64,000 bases of DNA from assembly GCA_037893245.1 (NCBI GenBank), contig JBAIAA010000074.1:558001-622000 (forward strand). The letters are read 5' to 3'. Under the pieces are notes generated by a model that made no database searches, was not told the DNA's origin, and saw nothing but the letters and a program-made list of their open reading frames with translations. Shown here in pieces: positions 54,641 through 64,000 of this stretch. The DNA is from Crossaster papposus (Eukaryota > Echinodermata > Asteroidea > Velatida > Solasteridae). Numbering within the stretch: the first letter of the stretch is position 1; each line of letters opens with the position of its first letter. A program made the translations under genes and the position numbers.

Positions 54641-56166
54641 AAACCAACTGTCTTTATTTATTGAAATTGCAAATACTTCCAAGTTCCCATCATCATTGGT
54701 GCGTTGCTGTTGACCTTTTACGATATTATCGATTGTTGCAGACAATTTTTTGCCTGCTCAAAACTTGATACATTTTATCATCATTAATGGATTCTGAAAG
54801 TTTGTTTTTTTATAAAAGTGTTAGGATATATTATGATATAGTTTGGACAGGAGTTATTTCTGTGTATTGTCATTTTGACAAGTATTGTACGTTCAGTGTT
54901 GAAGGTAGGGTGACTTATTTTAGCCAAACTAATTGAGCCTATACATGAAATTTCTTCAGAAATATAAAAGACAATCACGACGATTTAAAACCGAAAAATT
55001 TAATTTGCAAAGAGAAAAACAGCTGTACTTTGAAATACAATCTTTGTGATCCATGATTGTATTCGGTCCAATTTCAAGCAGTATTATGCAAATTACTGGT
55101 CTACACTGCAGCGTTAAATCTTCGGCTTTCAACTGGAAGGTTTTATCAGCCCAACTATATTGAAACAACTTCTTCCAACAATTACTTGTTCAACTGTATC
55201 AATATTGGTACGTATATTCTATATTTTATAGAAGTTGCATTAACTTAAAACATTTGCACACACACAAAAAGTTGATGAAATTTGGGTCCGGTTTTTGCGA
55301 CCGTTACCACAAACTTTGGCTTTGGTCATTGGTTGAGCGTTTTCGTTTTCGTTTTCAAAACATTTTTCTGGTTGTCACAAAAATGTTTGTTGTCACAGTC
55401 GCAAAAAACAGGCCCCTGGCTATGGTTCTCTCTTTCTTCCGGTCCCTCTTGAGGGCGCTGTGGCACTTCCCTGTGTTTGGCCAGCGGATAAACTGTGCAG
55501 TACGTGTTTCAAATATTTTAGATGTATATAATTGTAAAAGAAAAAATCAGAATCATTTAGTTATCAGAGTGCAATCATATTTATATTTCATGCCAAGAAA
55601 ACAACCAAAGAGAGTTTTCGGGTGAACTTTATCAGGAAAATTTTTTTTTTTTCGATTTTTATTAATGGAAATTTGCAAAATGCATTGCACAAGAGCTGTC
55701 TCGGTTTGGTTTGTTGTGGTTGATGTCTAGAAGAGTTTTTGTGAATTTTAAAATTTTTTTTTACTTGAGATAATAGCACGATTTGCTATTCAAATTACTT
55801 AAGAGTTATGGGGCAGTTAGTTTTTTTTATAGACTAACCTTACAGGAAAACTAACTGGCAAAGACAGGTATTTACTTTAAAACAGATTTAAATTATGCCA
55901 AGTAAAAAAAACATTGTTTCTCTTCCTTGTGCGCATCCATTTTTGTAAAATTAAAAACAAACAAAAAAGACCAAAATCTGAGTCATTTTTACATAGGTAT
56001 CAACAACAATTCTACCTTTATCCTGATTTTGTCTTCTAAATTTCTACTTTTGTCACCCGGGTCTGCTTAAAAGCCTGACTAATGGCTGAGGTTCATAATT
56101 CAGGTTTTATTCAAAGCAGGCTGCTGCTTGCATGACATGGTATGCTTTTGATTGGTTAAAGGGCGG
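54641..56166 (+). other. Start of Kidins220 3' UTR / 3' flank
   Basis: AT-rich sequence following the stop codon. No AATAAA was seen in this stretch, so the transcript either uses a variant signal or extends further. No coding potential was recognised. It ends where the TTAA element B3 starts. Confidence 0.4.
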
Positions 56167-56170
56167 TTAA

Positions 56171-56577
56171 AGGGATCGTATGCGTTTGGTAATTGGAACC
56201 CACCGTTTGTTTTAATCCTATAAATTATAGATATATACCATAAAACTAGCCTGTAAAAATTTCATTTCAAAAGGTGGTAGCGATTTTGATATATTGCCGA
56301 AAATCGGGAACGGTTATGTCCACGCAAAAAGAATATGTCCACGCGGAAAGAATATAATCCGCATTGGAATACACAATCTGAGAAACGTCACTGCAGTAAC
56401 GCTTCTCAGATTCAAATTTTGGGGGATAAAAAGTGATATCTTTTTCCATAACCGCAGTACTTTGAAGTGAAAAGTTTCTAAAAATGCATTATACTATCCA
56501 AAGCTGCTGTACTTCTTACCAAGTAAGTTTTTATTGCCATTAATTTTTGGAGTAATTACCAAACGTATACGATCCCT
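56171..56577. mobile_element. Family B MITE (B3)
   Basis: Ends AGGGATCGTATGCGTTTGG and CCAAACGTATACGATCCCT, with TTAA at 56167-56170 and 56578-56581. It carries a short local duplication (TATGTCCACGC repeated near 56314-56345). Confidence 0.9.
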
Positions 56578-56581
56578 TTAA

Positions 56582-57530
56582 AGGAAGATGTTATGCACTG
56601 TTTACCGCAATACATCACTGGGTAAATTTTCCTATCGTGCATTGACACTTTCCACGTTCATTTTTTGACTCTGTGGCTTCTGAGGGTATTCCTCTGCGCA
56701 TTATACATTTTTTCCAGTCTTCTTAAGTTGTTATCATCTTCCATGACCGACAGTTTTGAAACTGCACATTTCACTGTCTTTTGGTCTAAAACCGATTGTG
56801 TGTCAGTATTTTGTGTGTCAGTATTTTGCACGTAAAATTATAGAGCGTCGAACAGTGACTCCCATTGAAAACTGCAATGTCGTCTGGTAAATATTGGGTG
56901 AAATCATCAATACAGAGGGCCACAGCATGTATAGAGTTCATTCAACTTTCTCGGTATATAAATTCATTTAAAAAAACTGGATTTTATAAAGTTTGCTTTT
57001 AAAGTTTTCGCTTGACGACTTTCCTTATTTTATTAATGTGATGAGATTTTTTTTTTTTTCAGAAATGAAATAGTACTATATTTTAGCTGAAATGAATTGG
57101 TTCTTCCCGGCTTTGATGTTAATTGTTGAAAAATTCAAAATAGTTGAGCATCAAAATAGAAAATCGGGGTTCGTGTTGTAAGTTTTTTAATTTTGAATTA
57201 TGCAAAGGCCAAATGCATCCCTTCAAAATATACTGTAATTTCTGTTGTCATCAATACAAATCACAAAGTTTTGAAGTGAACCTTGAAAATATGAGTAATT
57301 AGGCTGGTGACAGTAACCGTCCACCAAGTGTTTAGCATTGTCTTGCCATTAGGAACCTGAGCCAAGATGGCTGATGTGTGAGACTGCTTTTATTGGGGCT
57401 GCCCAATTGAGCAATGTTAACCCTAAAACTCCCTTTTGCCTTTTTACTAAGTACAGGACCAAATCCACCAAAATCCATCAGTCATTCTGCTTTTTATACA
57501 TGGGATAATGGAATCACCACTGAAGTGCTA
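56582..57530. other. 3' flank, nothing recognised
   Basis: AT-rich sequence. No gene was seen. Confidence 0.5.
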
Positions 57531-57675
57531 GGGCCAATTTCATGGACCTGCTAAGCACAAACAATTTGCTTAGCATGAAAACTAGAGTTTTGGCTGGAAC
57601 CTGTTTTTATTGAGCAAGACTTGTTTGTGCTAAGCAAATTTGTGTGCTTAACTATTTATTCCTCCATGATGAAAT
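57531..57675. mobile_element. Family C MITE fragment (C7)
   Basis: GGGCCAATTTCATGGACCTGC to ATGATGAAATTGACCC, with TGCTTAGCATG and TGTGCTAAGCAAA inside. Confidence 0.7.
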
Positions 57676-57889
57676 TGACCCATGGTTGATGTTAATGGAC
57701 TTCAGTACACATAACTTATATTACAACAACCCTTTTCTCTGTGTACATGTAAAATATGCATGTCTTACCCCACATTGTATCCCACCATTATATCACAGAA
57801 AAATCATGTCATCCAAATATTTTTATTTTAAAGAATGAGCTAAAAAGTAGAATCTATTGATGTCTAAGCAGAAGATTTATTCGAATCCA

Positions 57890-58040
57890 TCACAAGTTCT
57901 CCAGTACCAAATCAAATCACAGGCTGGTCAAATGAGCTTTGACAAAAGCATTCCTTTGTCGTTGTTCAACCAGTTACTTGCAACTGGCTTTATGTATTAG
58001 GACTTGTGACCGGACTTGCAGGGACTTGAATACAAGTGTC
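57890..58040 (-). repeat. Family R repeat, inverted copy of 43870-44050
   Basis: AAATGAGCTTTGACAAAAGC and TTTGTCGTTGTTCAACCAGT are the complement of the intron 14 copy. Confidence 0.7.
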
Positions 58041-58041
58041 G

Positions 58042-58427
58042 AGCCCTTTTCGCATTACAGCCTCTAATTAACCCGGGTTGTACTAACTCGACCCTTGGCG
58101 TACCTGCTGCCGCCCAGGGTCGAGTTTTGGATTTTTCAACCCCGTGTTCAACTCTGTATTGTTTCACAAACTGAGCTTATTTCGCTCAGTTAACCTGGTG
58201 TTAGTAATTTTGGGGTTAAAGGAGGGTTGACCTAGGGTTGACCTAGGGTTGACCTAGGGTTGACCTAGGGTTGACCTAGAGTTACCCTAGGGTTGACGCA
58301 GGGTTACCCTAGGGTTGACGCAGGGTTGACCCAGGTGTGAAACAAGTGTGAAACAAGTGTGAAACAAGTGTGAAATACTTTAAACCCTGCGTCAACCCCA
58401 AGATTTGTCGAGTGTGAAAAGGGCTTT
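58042..58427. mobile_element. Family M TIR element with 11-bp tandem repeats
   Basis: Ends AGCCCTTTTCGCATTACAGC and CGAGTGTGAAAAGGGCTTT. About 58212-58330 holds repeats of GGTTGACCTAG (11 bp) and related GGTTGACGCAG, followed by four copies of GTGTGAAACAA. Confidence 0.85.
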
Positions 58428-59339
58428 AGTGGTCTATTTCCTCCCCTCCCCCTTTAAATCATGGGATTGGCTGATCAATGACAAAGTGTATAGTTCAAGC
58501 TCAAAGTTTGAGCTTAGTGATATCAGTATTTATTTCAAGTTATTGTTTGATTCCTATTTTACCATTATTTATTTTCAACGATATATGTTATACAAAATGT
58601 TAGTACTAATTACTATTTGAAGATGTTTAGCTACATGAAAATGATTGTTCATTTTTAGGAAAAAAAAGAAGTATTATCCATATATATGAGGTGATATTTT
58701 ATATCGATTGATAAAATATAAGAACGTTTCGAATCATCCTTTTGATAAAAAACTTGGGGACCTTACAATAGACAAAAGTTGCACAGAAGAAAACCGATAG
58801 TTCTTTCTATTTATACAGTTTAAATTGGTATAAAATGTTTGACAATGTAGAAACAATTATTATTAGAGGATATTGGTGAGGATTGAATGTTTGTGGAGAA
58901 TTCGGGTTAGATGAACAATTAAATGCACGATAATTTCTTTTTAGAATTCCATATTTTCTGACATCATTCGATTTCTTCTGTACTAAACCTATGGGCCACC
59001 AGAGAAAAAGTATTTTCAAGGAGTAATTTAGTTTTCTCATTCCTAAACGGTGTTATCCAACTTCCGAAATGTAAGCATCCTTTGCAGTAAAACTGAGACA
59101 TCCTCATCATATCTGATATTGGGATATGGAATTCTTTCACAAAAATTACATGTCCTCAATGCTTTTTGCATTTTCTTCAAGATAACAATTTGTTACAATT
59201 CAAATATTGTCGTCATTGCTTTTTTGCATTTTCTTCTAGACAACAATGATTACCTACATTTTTATCAAGGACGGAACTAGTCTTTGCCCAAGACAACTGT
59301 ATTCTATATTTGATTGTGCATGTTATTTCACACTGTGCA
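58428..59339. other. 3' flank, nothing recognised
   Basis: Very AT-rich. No gene or element was identified. Confidence 0.5.
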
Positions 59340-59344
59340 CCCGC

Positions 59345-60000
59345 TACTGACACGATTAGTCCATCTCCCTAACTCGCACTATCGTCTTTGCAAACAGACG
59401 GTCGACCCTTTTACCCAATTGGGATTGTTTTAACATCACCGAGCCGAGGGGCGGGATTATTTTTAACGAAACTCGATCGGAAGCGTGTTCGGGCCGATAG
59501 TGCCGGGAAGCACACCCACGCATTTCCGACCTTGCTCGCTGCTGACAGACATTTCCGAACTTGAACTTGGCGTGTTTATGCGTCATCCGTTTTGAATTTG
59601 GGGAAAACTTTGCGTTTATATACATCATCCGGCGCGAACTGGTTAAATGGGGCGACCTTTTCAATCATCGATCATTCAAATATGCACTGCCTCTTCCCGC
59701 AGTCAACTACCCATTCAGCAGTCGCGCTGGCCTGTGTTGCTTATCTAATTCGCGCTGCTTCACAAAGGAATGTCGTGCGATGGCGTAGTAAGTATGTATT
59801 GCGCGTATGTAAACAACCGCCATTCTGCGATCACTGACTTCCTAGGAGAGCCTGCAGATAAATAAGGAAAAGGAAAACTGCTGGATCGAGTTTGCAAAGA
59901 TGAATATGTCAGTAAGATGCTGGTCTATAATCGTGTCGTTAACGCACCGGGCGCGTGCACTACGTGAAAAGACTATGATGGAATTGACATTACCTTTTGT
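59345..60000. repeat. Foldback element arms separated by J5
   Basis: GACACGATTAGTCCATCTCC and CGCACTATCGTCTTTGCAAA (59350-59395) correspond, inverted, to TTTGCAAAGATGAATATG and GCTGGTCTATAATCGTGTCG (59889-59940). These are the same arms as in the hairpin at 15533-15783. Family J copy J5 lies in the loop. Confidence 0.7.
59411..59642. mobile_element. Family J MITE (J5)
   Basis: The right end CCGGCGCGAACTGG is followed by TTAA (59643-59646). The left end has decayed to ACCCAATTGGGATTGTTTTAAC. Confidence 0.8.
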
Positions 60001-60104
60001 CAACTGAAAGCAGTCGAAGTCTTTTCTTCAGTGCAGTTTGCCCACTTCTTTTAGATTCCTCGAAATTCCATGTTTTGCCGAAAAACAGATCAATACATTA
60101 GGCT

Positions 60105-60225
60105 CCGCCCACTGCACATATGGCCCCGCCCATCGCTCATATTGGCCCCGCCCATCGCTCATATTGGCCCCGCCCATTGCTCATATTGGCCCCGCCCATT
60201 GCTCATATTGGCCCTGCCCATGTGT
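60105..60225. repeat. 22-bp tandem repeat with CCCCGCCC boxes
   Basis: About five units of GGCCCCGCCCATCGCTCATATT with small changes. Each unit has a GC-box-like CCCCGCCC, but no CpG-rich promoter or exon is visible next to it. Confidence 0.85.
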
Positions 60226-61033
60226 GGCATGTCATATAATTCGCTCGTGCCCACCGTCCATAGTAGACGCTGGGAAACGCTGATGCGCTTTGATTTCTGA
60301 TTGGATAGATTTTGTGTGATTTGTGAACAAGAGGTCACCAGTTCCACGGCTTAGCTGCGCTGCGTGCAATTCGAAAGGTAATGGTACGTGAATGCCATGT
60401 GTTTCCTTCACAGAAATCTTGACAGAAATTGTCCAGCGCCCAGTATGGGGGGTGGGAACGAGCGAAGTCAGATGAATGAGTCGGGTTTTGGATCCGACTA
60501 TTTAAGGGCTTTGAAAGAGTAGAGGTTATGTCATTTGGGGAACTAGTGAAATGGTTATTAAAGAATATATATGGATGTACATATATTTTGGGGGCTGCAT
60601 TTACTGTTGGTGTTAATCGTTGAATAATTTTGAATAGTAAACCAGAAACAGTTCGTTGTAATAATACCCAGGTTCCGCCATTTTTGTGTTGGCAGTGCTG
60701 GAAATTGTCAAAGTTTTGGATGGGTCTTTCACATTCACAAACTGCTTTCATGAAAAAAAAAAAAACCAATCCTTATATATATATATATATATAAATATAT
60801 ATATATTCTGTAGTTTTAAAACTCATCATGTTGATGTTGTGCGTTTACAATTTGAGATAAAGATGTTTAGCAATATGTTTGTTTGAAGTTAACTTGAGAA
60901 GACAATAAAACAAATGACCTAAATTTGTATTTAACCCATTGGAGTGTGGTGGTTGCTGAATTTCTGGTTTGATGTGTAACCCTAATAACTTCCTACTGAA
61001 TCTGTCAAAATCCATCTCTCACTCTGTTTCTTA
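60226..61033. other. 3' flank, nothing recognised except an AT microsatellite
   Basis: (AT)n lies at about 60775-60806. The AATAAA candidate is at 60904. Confidence 0.5.
60904..60909 (+). terminator. Candidate polyadenylation signal AATAAA
   Basis: This is the first AATAAA hexamer I found downstream of the Kidins220 stop. It is followed within 35-75 bases by a GT-rich stretch (GGAGTGTGGTGGTTG). Using it would imply a 3' UTR of about 6.3 kb carrying several transposon copies, which is long. An ATTAAA at 60557-60562 is an alternative. Confidence 0.25.
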
Positions 61034-61471
61034 GGCCAAATAAAAAAACAAAATGTTTAGCGGGAGGCCCTTTTCTTTTTCTTTTTTTCTTTTTTTCAAA
61101 ATGGCCGCCCGACACATCTTAATTCGAGTCATGCAGTTAACATGTCACACCCTATCTTCCAATTTAAAATTAAAACATGGTTCACCCACGATTAAAAATT
61201 AAAAGTATGCACCGTACACGACTACATGTCACACCCTAGCCTTCCTATTAGAACAAATATATTTCCAGAGCATGTACACAGTGATGCTAAAGTCTAAAAA
61301 ATACGATCTTAACATTTTATTATCTTAAATAAAAAAATTAAAAAAAGTTTTTTTTGCCAAAAATGGTCAAATTTATTATTATTTTCAAAAAGAAAAGAAA
61401 AAGAAAAAGGAGGCGGCTCCCAAAAAGGAAGCGGGCGGTGACGCTAAACATTTTTTTATTTTATTTGGCCT
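61034..61471. mobile_element. Family O TIR element (O2)
   Basis: Ends GGCCAAATAAAAAAACAAAAT and TTTTTTTATTTTATTTGGCC. The interior matches O1 inverted (GTGACGCTAAACAT, GCATGTACACAGTGATGCTAA). Confidence 0.85.
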
Positions 61472-62664
61472 TATACATGGGATTATGGAACTATCACTGA
61501 TGCTGGATTGAGTACACAAGGCCTATGATGACAACATCGGTAATTGCATGATGGACAAATTCTAGTGGTGGGAGAAATCTGAGATTTGGAAATCCGGTTA
61601 TCCTAAAAAAATTAATTAAAACAGAATACCGATTATTTGATTTCAACAGAAGAACTCATCCAGCTCACAATCATACCAGCAAAAAGTAATGAGTGAGGTG
61701 CCACAAGAAATGCCCTCTCAATGACTGGTTATAGTGGGGAGGATTCAGTGACTACTGGGTCTTTACAAAAACACCCCAGAACTTTGATGTGGGGGGAAAT
61801 GAATGGGAACTCACAAATAAGTCTAATGGGCAGGCTAATAATGGAACCACTAGTACAATCGAAGACCATGGAGCAAATTGGAAGATGTTACAATTGTCTG
61901 TGTCAAACAAAAATGGAAGACTATAATTTGTTGGGTTGGTTTCGAATATTCGGTTTTCTAAATTGAAACCGAATATTAAAACATTTGGTTTTAAGTCCCA
62001 GCACTAACAAATTCAATCGGATTCACCACGCAGTGCTTCATAGGCCTATGTCCATCATAATCCATCAAAATGTTGTCAAGCCAGGCCCATCCCAAAAATA
62101 TCAAAATAAAGTCGTAATGCAGTTCATAGAATTCTCATCTGAACTGTCGTTTATTTCATTGTGACAGAAGCAGTTTCATGTATCCAGCTGATAAATTATT
62201 AAAGGGCATTTAACCAAATTGGGCAAAGTACATTAACCAGTTCCAGCCGTATACAAAATATACATTGTTAAATTTATACAGACTTAATGATATCTACACT
62301 TTTCATCCTAGGATTATTTTTTTCCTTCTATTTTTTTTAGAAATACATTAACTGCATTGGCAAAACTTAAATTTTCTATTTCTGTTGGCTAAACATCCGA
62401 TTACGAATGTGCATCAACTGCGTGTTGCATAAGAAAAAGCTGATAATTCAGGATACATACACTACATTTGTGACCCAAATACAACCGAATGAGTGGCAAG
62501 TCACCAGATCTACTATGGAGTAATAAGCCTAAAATTAACCCACACAATAGAAATCAATGGAAAGGGTGGACCCTTTCACCCAAATAACATCTGTATATTA
62601 TATAATAATAACACGATTTATAACGATTATCTTTGCCATATAAAAGGCAAAGATAATAATAAAT
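61472..62664. other. 3' flank, nothing recognised
   Basis: AT-rich sequence with some short open frames but no recognisable domain. A solitary TTTGTGACCC near 62468 resembles a family E/G end. Confidence 0.45.
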
Positions 62665-62992
62665 AATAATAATGTTTGTTCTTATAGTGCTTTAGACTTA
62701 GACTGTATCAAAGCGCTTTACATTATTACCCCGGTCATTGGGCCCATGAAACATTCCAAATACCATCTCAGCTCCCTGGGGAGTATACAGCTCGATGCAG
62801 CTAAATCAACCACAATAACCATCTCTGCCCTCACAGGTACCCATTTACTCCTGGGTGGAGAGAAGCAATGAGTGACAAAGTGCCTCGCTCAAGGCACGAA
62901 CCGTAGTCCCAGGCCGGACTCGAACCCACAACCTGTAGCTTTACCTACAGATTACAAATTCAATGCTCCAGACCACGAGGCCATGGCCTCAA
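62665..62992 (-). repeat. tRNA-derived SINE, minus strand
   Basis: ACTCGAACCCACAACCTG at about 62919-62936 is a reversed B box (GGTTGTGGGTTCGAGT). The body includes AGGTACCCATTTACTCCTGG and AAAGCGCTTTACATTATTA, and an ATAATAATAATA tail lies at the left end, as expected for a minus-strand insertion. Confidence 0.7.
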
Positions 62993-63242
62993 GATAACTT
63001 GATTGCTGATACTTTGTCAAGATGTTATAACATCGAAAATATCAACACGATAAGGTGTCACGTCAACCTGAGTGATACACAAAAACGAAGAGCCAATGAG
63101 GTTATTTCTACTGCATGTGAAAAAATAAAACCTGAAAAATTGTCCTTTTAGGACTCATTTTACAGTCATGTCACATTCTGTGCAGTTGCAGCATGAGGGC
63201 GCTATTCAAGCACTGTTGGTAGGGCCTCTTCATAGCTCCATG

Positions 63243-63522
63243 GTTAGATCAAGGACTATAGTTAACTATAGTTTGACTAACTCTGATCGAACTCAGGCTA
63301 GTCGACGATGGTTGGACTAGTCTAGTCGACTATTCACGACCAGCCTACCGTGGTTGGTCGCATCGATGGTAACCAATAGCCGCTTTAATAGCACAGTACA
63401 GAGACGACTAGTTTGGCAGTTATCAATAGTTCGACTCGAGTCGTTCGCACTTCAACTTCAGTACGCATGCCCTAATGACGTCACGAACTAACCACTAGTT
63501 AACTATAGTTCCTTGATCGAAC
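63243..63522. mobile_element. TIR element with TAGTTAACTATAGT ends
   Basis: GATCAAGGACTATAGTTAAC near 63247 and GTTAACTATAGTTCCTTGATC near 63498-63518 are inverted. The centre contains repeated GACTAGTC/TAGTCGAC palindromes. Confidence 0.75.
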
Positions 63523-64000
63523 TTGGCCTAGGTTGAAGCTATAGCCAGCAAGATATGGGACCAACAAACTTCCCCCAATAGTCCCCCATACCTGTACACT
63601 CTCTAGACTAATGTTACCTAACGCACCTACCCCCTTTAAACATAATTCCCGAGAGACCACAACATTCCGCAAGCACAATGACCGCCACAGAGGAGAGGGG
63701 GTGTTTCCCACATCTCATATCCTGCTTCATATGGTTGAAGCATGGAGCAGTCCTGATTTGAGGCGTGCGATCGCACCCCCACACCATCGCACGAGTCGTG
63801 CAAACAATCGCACGCCTGAATCCCACATCTTGGCTACATCTTATACTACATAATTTGTGAAAAAAGGTATGTCATTAAAGAGAAAATGGCTTTACTGTAA
63901 ACTAACCAAGATAAATATTATTAAAAAATTGCCAAGTATTGTTTAGTCTCAGGTTGGACCACAGAATCACACGCCTTGAACATTTACACGACTAGATAAA
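63523..64000. other. End of window, nothing recognised
   Basis: GCGTGCGATCGCAC near 63762 and its partial complement around 63787-63818 form short hairpins. No gene was seen. Confidence 0.45.

Noticed and set aside
61721..61966. Possible small gene on the plus strand (81 codons)
   Set aside because: No recognisable domain, AT-rich context, no splice or promoter evidence. A frame of this length is expected by chance in 64 kb.
62963..63151. Short plus-strand frame containing DNLIADTLSR, reminiscent of retroelement RNase H ends (N-VADALSR)
   Set aside because: Only one short motif matches. The preceding part is SINE sequence, and no reverse transcriptase or integrase residues surround it.

Overview
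The window is animal genomic DNA. It carries one recognisable protein-coding gene, on the + strand, and that gene crosses nearly the whole window: the orthologue of KIDINS220/ARMS (kinase D-interacting substrate of 220 kDa), a four-pass membrane scaffold protein. Nineteen exons between 3214 and 54640 join without a frame break into 4974 nt, giving 1657 residues and a stop codon. The first exon(s), about three ankyrin repeats and the promoter lie upstream of base 1. The exon/intron structure, the SINE and MITE content and a 2A-like LINE motif fit a marine invertebrate. An echinoderm (perhaps a sea star) is my best guess, but it rests on remembered repeat style and not on a database hit.

Gene layout: exons 1-8 (3214-30177) are eight consecutive 99-bp, phase-0 exons, each encoding exactly one 33-residue ankyrin repeat. 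Exon 9 (31993-32170) holds the last repeat and the link to the KAP NTPase domain. Exon 10 (32590-32751) holds the Walker A P-loop. Exon 11 (35173-35358) and exon 14 (37263-37927) each encode two transmembrane helices, and exon 14 also holds the Walker B motif. Exons 15-17 (45155-48282) complete the conserved part after the KAP domain. Exon 18 (49019-49203) is a linker. Exon 19 (52706-54640) is a long terminal coding exon with a SAM domain, a Ser-rich acidic/basic tail with an acidic dileucine motif, and the C-terminus GLTL. The 3' UTR follows, and its end is uncertain.

The introns and the 3' flank are densely packed with short non-autonomous transposons. At least four sequence-unrelated families have inserted at TTAA. 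A second group with GTGACC termini is flanked by 4-bp A/T-only direct repeats. Several others fit TA target sites. Many are nested inside each other, so relative ages can be read. There are also tRNA-derived SINEs, a LINE remnant, foldback elements, an 18-bp minisatellite of about 2.1 kb with an internal 486-bp higher-order duplication, a 15-bp minisatellite, an ATGTC/ACGTC pentamer array, and six uninterrupted 22-28 bp C or G tracts. I found no functional tRNA, rRNA, CRISPR array or second intact gene. I see no novel gene system. The most unusual material is the nested MITE population and the large minisatellite inside the ankyrin-coding half of the gene.
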